A DNA stretch of 10,361 nt, taken from positions 1 through 10,361 of the forward strand of contig JBBRHV010000071.1 in NCBI GenBank assembly GCA_038222225.1, read 5' to 3'. Position 1 is the stretch's first letter. Every line of letters begins with the position of its first letter. The translations under genes and the position numbers were made by a program. Source of the stretch: JAKLFA01 sp038222225. GTDB taxonomy: Bacteria; Omnitrophota; Gorgyraeia; Zapsychrales; JANLHA01. Shown here in pieces: positions 6,672 to 10,361 of this stretch. Under the pieces are notes generated by a model. The model saw nothing but the letters and a program-made list of their open reading frames with translations. It was not told the origin of the DNA and ran no database searches.

Positions 6672-7571
6672 CTACTTCGCCTTACTTTCCTTCCACTGGG
6701 CTTCCTTCATCAGCAATTCCATGACCTTTACCGGCAAATTTTCACCCTGTTTCAGTTCCATATTTTCAAGTTCCGCGATTTTATCAAAAATGAGATACAT
6801 CTTCACATCACGTTCCACCGCCTCTTTGAGCTCCTTGCGCATCTCTTGTTCGCGCTTCTGGATCTCCTCCTCAGCCAATCCCTGAGACTGCAGGCGCTGT
6901 TTGAGCTCGCCAACCCGATGATCAAGCTGCTTCTGAACCAAGGATTGCGGCGCGGTCAATTTCGCGGATTTAACCAAATGATCTGTAATCTGTTTTTCCA
7001 CATCCAGCCGGTTCTGGCGGTCTTTATCAATCTCCATCTGACGGGCCAGCGACTCCTTAAAGGATTCCAAATTCGGATACCCAAGGCCCTTCACAAAATT
7101 ATCGTCCAATTCCGGCTGACCCTCTTTACCTTGGCCCTTCTTGAAATACTCCAAAGTTTTACTAATGTCTTCCTCGGTGACCTTCGAGCTTTTACGCTCA
7201 ACCGAGATCCCCTTATAATTTGGAACTTTGACCTCCGGCTTAATTTCGATGACCGCCTTGAAAAAAACCTGTCCATCCTTAAATTCCACATTGCTGATCT
7301 CGGGATAATCTAATGGCGCCAGCTTTTCCTGTTCAACCCCCGCCTGATAAACCTCAGGAATAATTTTTTTGATGGTTTCTTCCTTGATGAGCGCACCATA
7401 CTCAGATTCAACCACATCCCGCGGAGCTTTACCCGGTCTGAACCCGCGGATTTTAGCGGATTTGGCCACTTCCTTATAAACCTCTTGCTGATGCTGCGCA
7501 ACGCGCTCTTTATCGACTTCAAAAGAAAGTTCACGTTTAAGTGTGTCTAATTTTTTTACTGCTACTTTCAT
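6672..7571 (-). CDS. tig: Trigger factor lacking the prolyl-isomerase domain
   Basis: Ribosome-associated chaperone that meets nascent chains at the exit tunnel. Residues about 1-115 form the ribosome-binding domain with the signature GFRPGKAP (43-50). The linker strand YKGISVER (119-126) and the helix VTEEDISKTLEYF (131-143) that normally lead into the FKBP-type isomerase domain are present, but after a short GQGKEGQ linker the chain goes straight to PELDDNFV (153-160), which in ordinary trigger factors follows the isomerase domain. Thus about 95 residues are cleanly absent. The C-terminal helical chaperone region (about 165-299) is also short: from IAELENMEL (266-273) it passes almost directly to the final helix VKVMELLMKEAQW. 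Total length is 299 against about 430 in E. coli. The reading frame is intact, so this is a domain loss and not a frameshift. GAGGA lies nine bases before the start. It sits 35 bases after lptB and 48 before clpP. Confidence 0.93.
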   Translation of the reverse strand: MKVAVKKLDTLKRELSFEVDKERVAQHQQEVYKEVAKSAKIRGFRPGKAPRDVVESEYGALIKEETIKKIIPEVYQAGVEQEKLAPLDYPEISNVEFKDGQVFFKAVIEIKPEVKVPNYKGISVERKSSKVTEEDISKTLEYFKKGQGKEGQPELDDNFVKGLGYPNLESFKESLARQMEIDKDRQNRLDVEKQITDHLVKSAKLTAPQSLVQKQLDHRVGELKQRLQSQGLAEEEIQKREQEMRKELKEAVERDVKMYLIFDKIAELENMELKQGENLPVKVMELLMKEAQWKESKAK

Positions 7572-7606
7572 CTCTTCACATCCTCTTAGTTGCGAATTAG
7601 TCTAAA

Positions 7607-8335
7607 CTACATCTGAAACTTTTCTCCTAAATAAAGCTCCTTTGCCCGCGTATCATTGATCAGATCCTGCGCGGTGCCGGAAATCAGCACTTTGCCGTCT
7701 GCGATCAGATAAGCCCGATCCGTGATCGACAAGGTTTCGCGGACATTATGATCAGTCAATAAAATTCCCAACCCCCGCTCTTTAAGCGTCTTGATAATAT
7801 CCTGAGCTTCGGCGACAACGATCGGATCAATCCCGGAAAAGGGCTCATCCAACAACAAAAACGAAGGCTTCGTTACCAGTGCCCGTGTGATCTCAAGTCT
7901 GCGGCGCTCCCCGCCAGAGAGCGTATACGCCTTACTTTTTGCCAAATGAGCAATGTTTAATTCTTCCAGCAACGACTGCAAACGGCGCCGGCGCTCCCGG
8001 GGACTTAAATCCAACGTCTCTAAGACCGCCAGAATATTCTCTTCCACCGTTAATCTGCGAAAGATCGATGACTCCTGAGCCAAATACCCCATGCCTAGAC
8101 GGCAACGCTTATGAATCGGAAGCCGAGTGACATCTTCCTGATCAAAAAAAATATTACCATTATCGCAGGGAATAATTCCAACGATCATATAAAATGATGT
8201 TGTCTTACCTGCCCCGTTAGGTCCGAGGATTCCCACGATTTCAGAACGGCCGATCGAAATACTTAACCCGTCGACCACTTTACGGCCGCCATAACTTTTC
8301 GATAACCCGTGCGTTTCTAAAAGACCGACTCCCAT
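7607..8335 (-). CDS. lptB: LPS export ABC transporter ATP-binding protein LptB
   Basis: Cytosolic ATPase of the LptB2FG complex that extracts LPS from the inner membrane and pushes it along the Lpt bridge. The 242 residues match the family. Visible motifs in order are Walker A GPNGAGKTT (38-46), Q-loop Gln87 in YLAQESSIFRRL, signature LSGGERRR (139-146), Walker B FLLLDEP (159-165) with Asp163 and Glu164, and His196 in TDHNVRE. The YLAQE.SIFR wording and the FSGIDP segment are typical of LptB and separate it from the related branched-chain amino acid ATPases. An AAGGGG stretch precedes the ATG by a few bases. It is the next gene after the LptC/LptA protein, with a likely promoter of its own in the 100-base gap. 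In E. coli rpoN follows lptB; here tig does. The LptF and LptG permeases are not in the window. Confidence 0.95.
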   Translation of the reverse strand: MGVGLLETHGLSKSYGGRKVVDGLSISIGRSEIVGILGPNGAGKTTSFYMIVGIIPCDNGNIFFDQEDVTRLPIHKRCRLGMGYLAQESSIFRRLTVEENILAVLETLDLSPRERRRRLQSLLEELNIAHLAKSKAYTLSGGERRRLEITRALVTKPSFLLLDEPFSGIDPIVVAEAQDIIKTLKERGLGILLTDHNVRETLSITDRAYLIADGKVLISGTAQDLINDTRAKELYLGEKFQM

Positions 8336-8369
8336 ATTCCCCTTCCTAACGCTTGCCAGTAAGACCTCA

Positions 8370-8397
8370 ATTATAGTATAAATTTATTATTTTTGAA
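8370..8397 (-). promoter_or_regulatory. Probable promoter for lptB and downstream genes
   Basis: On the minus strand a perfect TATAAT (8375-8370) is preceded, after 16 bases, by TTCAAA (8397-8392), which matches the -35 consensus at four of six positions. The start would lie near 8363, leaving a leader of about 28 bases before the lptB ATG. The surrounding gap is much more AT-rich than the genes. The weak -35 and its overlap with an inverted repeat suggest regulated use. Confidence 0.55.
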
Positions 8398-8414
8398 GGA
8401 AATTTCAAAAATAA
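8387..8414. repeat. Perfect 11-bp inverted repeat with 6-base spacer upstream of lptB
   Basis: TTATTTTTGAA (8387-8397) and its exact reverse complement TTCAAAAATAA (8404-8414) flank GGAAAT on the plus strand. One arm covers the putative -35 box of the lptB promoter. No U-tract follows the hairpin on the minus strand, and the stem has only one G-C pair, so it is a poor terminator. An operator for a dimeric regulator or an mRNA-end stabilising hairpin for the upstream gene are the likelier readings. Confidence 0.6.
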
Positions 8415-8435
8415 ATCTCTAGAAACCTGGATAAT

Positions 8436-9257
8436 TTAATTTCCTAATAAAAACGGATCACTGTCCGTTTTATCTGTTTCCATGATCAATTTAGGCCGGC
8501 CGACAAAGATCACCTTCTGATCAGCCGCGCTGTAAATGGCCTTATCGGAGTATGATATGTTCGCGCCACGCGTCACTGAAACATTGTCGGTACAGATAAT
8601 CGTAGCAATCTTCTTTGTTTGCGGATCAAAATGGACTTCCACATATTCCGCCTTAAGAATCTGGTCTCCCCGAACCGCAACCACGTTGTCTTTCAAAACT
8701 GCCACATTGTTCAATTGATCTATTTCCATGGGTCCGTCACAGGTGATATGAATCGTCTCACTCTCCCCTTTAGAGGAAGCCGTTTCCACATCAACCGTCA
8801 CATCCTGATTCAGCTGCGCGACTTTCCGGTCAGGGGACGCCTTCAACCCCTTGCCTTTGGCGATAATCCCCTCATCTGTGATCACCGCGTGTGTCTCTGT
8901 TTCAATCATGTTCGTTTGCTTATTCCAATCCAGTTCGTCTGTTTTCAGCTGACCTCCATCATCCGTGGTCACCACCACATCGTCTTGCAAATGAACATTA
9001 CCGCTCATTTTATTGTACTCCCCGGTCTTTGCCGTGATGTTCACCGTGCGGTCTCCATAGGCATTGGCATCCACATCAGAGATCACAATCACATCATCCT
9101 GAACATCCGCGGTGACTCCGTTTACGTTCCAGGAGCGCTCACCTGTTTTAGAAAATCCTTCCAATGAAAAACCATCAATCTGTTGGGTCGAATCCTGCGC
9201 CCAGGCCAAAAGTGACACATTGAGCAATGCCAACACGATCAAAAAAATATTTTTCAT
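8436..9257 (-). CDS. lptC/lptA: Periplasmic LPS-transport protein with LptC-like and LptA-like modules on one chain
   Basis: A 273-residue protein. Residues 1-20 are a signal peptide ending in AWA before QDS. Residues about 27-157 match the LptC pattern: GFSLEGFSKTGERSWNVNG (29-47), then repeated short beta strands with LQDDVVVTTDDGG, the LKTDELDWNKQTNMIET stretch (104-120) and GIIAKGKGLKASPD (130-143). Residues about 168-260 read like an LptA/OstA jellyroll: TCDGPMEIDQLNNVAVLKDNV (172-192) with VAVRGDQILKAEYVEVHFD next to it, a later DNVSVTRG (224-231), and a closing VIFVGRPKL strand (249-257). Such modules stack edge to edge to carry LPS across the periplasm. It sits between kdsC and lptB, where E. 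coli has separate lptC and lptA. The ATG at 9257 is preferred to the GTG at 9263; ribosome-binding signals are weak for both. Module boundaries are estimated by eye; the OstA/LptC superfamily call is firm. Confidence 0.85.
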   Translation of the reverse strand: MKNIFLIVLALLNVSLLAWAQDSTQQIDGFSLEGFSKTGERSWNVNGVTADVQDDVIVISDVDANAYGDRTVNITAKTGEYNKMSGNVHLQDDVVVTTDDGGQLKTDELDWNKQTNMIETETHAVITDEGIIAKGKGLKASPDRKVAQLNQDVTVDVETASSKGESETIHITCDGPMEIDQLNNVAVLKDNVVAVRGDQILKAEYVEVHFDPQTKKIATIICTDNVSVTRGANISYSDKAIYSAADQKVIFVGRPKLIMETDKTDSDPFLLGN

Positions 9258-9290
9258 ATGCACCCAATCTCTTCATCATTGCAACCCCGT

Positions 9291-9812
9291 CTAAAAGGAC
9301 GCAATAACATGTTCCCATTTGTTTTGTGCTTTAAGGATCAATTCGATGACTTCCCGAACCGCGCCATCTCCTCCCGCGCGAGCACAGACATAGCCCGCAG
9401 CGCACCGAACCTCTTCCGCCGCGTTTGCCGGGGCCGCTCCTAAACCTGAACGGCGGATCAGCTCCAAATCCGTGAGATCATCACCGATAAAACAAACTTC
9501 TTCCGCACTCACGCCAAATTCCGCCAACATTTTTTCATAATACTGCAGTTTCGGATAAGCATCCTGATAGACCAAATGGATCTTTAAATCGGCCGCTCTG
9601 GCTTCAACCGGTTTTGAGGAACGTGCCGTAATGATCGCCGTCTTAAGCCCTGCCTGATGCCACAAATAGATTCCGAACCCATCTTTGACATCATAAAATT
9701 TCAATTCTTCTCCGTGAGCATCGATCACAATCTTTCCATCGGTGAGCACCCCATCGACATCTAAAGCGAGAACGCTGACCTTGCACAGGCGATCCACCAA
9801 GTTTGACCCCAT
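9291..9812 (-). CDS. kdsC: 3-deoxy-D-manno-octulosonate 8-phosphate phosphatase (HAD family)
   Basis: Removes phosphate from Kdo-8-P to give Kdo, the inner-core sugar of LPS. The 173 residues are the usual size for this cap-less C0-type HAD enzyme, which acts as a tetramer. DVDGVLTDG (18-26) holds nucleophile Asp18 and acid/base Asp20; ITARSS (61-66) is motif II; Lys88 in the AYPKLQYYEKML segment is placed like the motif III lysine; GDDLTDLELI (110-119) gives the Mg-binding aspartates. NAAEEVRCAAGYVCARAGGDGAVREVIE near the end is the typical KdsC tail. The ATG at 9812 shares one base with the kdsD TGA (TGATG), so translation is probably coupled; an in-frame TTG at 9815 is less likely. Adjacency to kdsD confirms the Kdo role over a general sugar phosphatase. 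Confidence 0.95.
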   Translation of the reverse strand: MGSNLVDRLCKVSVLALDVDGVLTDGKIVIDAHGEELKFYDVKDGFGIYLWHQAGLKTAIITARSSKPVEARAADLKIHLVYQDAYPKLQYYEKMLAEFGVSAEEVCFIGDDLTDLELIRRSGLGAAPANAAEEVRCAAGYVCARAGGDGAVREVIELILKAQNKWEHVIASF

Positions 9813-10361
9813 CAAAACAGCCCTGCTTTCAGCAAATCCTGAACATCCAAAAGCCCGACAGACTTCCCCTTTTGATCAACGACCGGCAATTCATCAATAT
9901 TGCGCTCTTTTAAAAGATGAAACGCCTCCACTGCCAACTCATCCTGCTTTATGCACACAGGTTTTTTGGTCATCACCGCTGAAACCTTTTTATTCAGAAA
10001 TTCCTCGCCATGCTCCAAATTCCGCCGGATATCTCCGTCGGTCAGGATCCCGACCAGTTTTCCCGATGCGTTGACGACACAGGCCGAACCGCAGCGGGCC
10101 TTGGTCACCGCGATCAAGACCTTCTTAACCAGCATCTCCTGATTCACGCAGGAATAATGTTTTGAACTTCGCATAAGATCTGACACCTTCAAATACAGTT
10201 GACGCCCCAATGATCCGCCCGGATGATAAAAAGCGAAATCTTCTTTTCGAAATTTCTTGCGCTCGATCAAGCAGGCAGCTAACGCATCTCCCATAACCAG
10301 CGTCGCTGTGGTAGAGGCCATCGGTGCCAACCCTAAGGGACAGCCCTCCTTGACAACCCCC
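9812..10361 (-). CDS. kdsD: Arabinose-5-phosphate isomerase, C-terminal part (5' end outside window)
   Basis: Converts ribulose-5-phosphate to arabinose-5-phosphate, the first step of Kdo synthesis. The frame is open to the right edge; about 182 residues are visible of an expected 320-330. The first visible residues (KEGCPLGLAPMASTTATLVMGDALA) are the conserved end of the SIS sugar-isomerase domain, so the TTG at 10330 and ATG at 10321 are internal and not starts. After FYHPGGSLGRQL come two CBS domains, the first around VSDLMRSS to LTDGDIRRNLEHG and the second around VSAVMTKKP to LLDVQDLLKAGLF; CBS pairs in this family are regulatory or structural. One residue differs from the commonest motif: LAPMASTTATL has Met where Thr is usual. 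A GutQ-type paralogue or a KpsF capsule enzyme would look the same, but linkage to kdsC and lpt genes favours KdsD. Confidence 0.93.
   Translation of the reverse strand, partial: GVVKEGCPLGLAPMASTTATLVMGDALAACLIERKKFRKEDFAFYHPGGSLGRQLYLKVSDLMRSSKHYSCVNQEMLVKKVLIAVTKARCGSACVVNASGKLVGILTDGDIRRNLEHGEEFLNKKVSAVMTKKPVCIKQDELAVEAFHLLKERNIDELPVVDQKGKSVGLLDVQDLLKAGLF

Noticed and set aside
6606..7313. 235-codon plus-strand open frame opposite tig
   Set aside because: It lies wholly antisense to a clear trigger factor gene; its Leu/Phe/His-rich translation is what the complement of a Lys/Glu/Gln-rich coding sequence gives, and it has no recognisable motif.
8387..8414. Intrinsic terminator after the LptC/LptA gene
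   Set aside because: The hairpin has only one G-C pair and is followed by an A-rich, not a U-rich, stretch on the transcribed strand; an operator or mRNA-end hairpin fits better.
8619..9167. 182-codon plus-strand open frame opposite the LptC/LptA gene
   Set aside because: Antisense shadow of a confidently identified gene, with no domain resemblance and no ribosome-binding site of note.
9291..9812. Phosphoserine phosphatase (SerB) that would complete the serine pathway
   Set aside because: Small cap-less HAD with the KdsC-type tail, directly coupled to kdsD; SerB enzymes carry a helical cap insert.
9812..10330. A complete CBS-domain protein starting at TTG 10330
   Set aside because: The frame stays open to the window edge and the upstream codons encode KEGCPLGLAP, the conserved SIS-domain end of KdsD, so the gene is a larger one cut by the window.

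Overview
All genes here lie on the minus strand, so transcription runs from the right edge (10361) to the left edge (1). The order is kdsD (partial) > kdsC > an LptC/LptA-like protein > lptB > tig > clpP > class V aminotransferase > serA > polytopic membrane protein > purA, then a second short unit made of an OmpA/MotB-like lipoprotein and a small coiled-coil secreted or anchored protein. Spacing is tight throughout the first block: a 1-base overlap at kdsD/kdsC and gaps of 18-48 bases elsewhere, apart from about 100 bases before lptB. Only two intergenic stretches carry clear signals. The lptCA-lptB gap holds a perfect -10 box under an 11-bp inverted repeat. The purA-lipoprotein gap holds an AT-only terminator-like hairpin followed by a strong sigma70-type promoter with an extended -10. 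No RNA gene, mobile element, CRISPR array or non-coding stretch above 300 bases was seen.

The organism is a Gram-negative (diderm) bacterium that makes Kdo-containing LPS: Kdo synthesis (KdsD, KdsC) and the Lpt export bridge (LptC/LptA, LptB) sit together as in Proteobacteria, but the downstream neighbours (tig, clpP, serine synthesis, purA) do not follow the proteobacterial lptB-rpoN order. GC content looks to be in the mid-40s percent by eye. The unusual neighbourhood, the trimmed trigger factor and the SerA/class V aminotransferase pair fit an uncultured lineage such as the Omnitrophota/PVC side of the tree. That placement is a guess from gene content and was not tested by phylogeny.

Functionally the region reads as a housekeeping super-operon: envelope LPS supply and transport (kdsD-kdsC-lptCA-lptB), protein folding and turnover (tig, clpP), serine synthesis from 3-phosphoglycerate (serA plus an aminotransferase likely standing in for serC) and AMP synthesis (purA). 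The separately promoted lipoprotein and coiled-coil gene look like peptidoglycan/outer-membrane tethering components.

The most unusual points are: a trigger factor that lacks its whole prolyl-isomerase domain and part of its C-terminal arm; LptC-like and LptA-like modules on one polypeptide with a cleavable-looking signal peptide; and a six-helix membrane protein resembling the DsbD/CcdA fold in which both redox cysteines are replaced. No wholly new multi-gene system was found.
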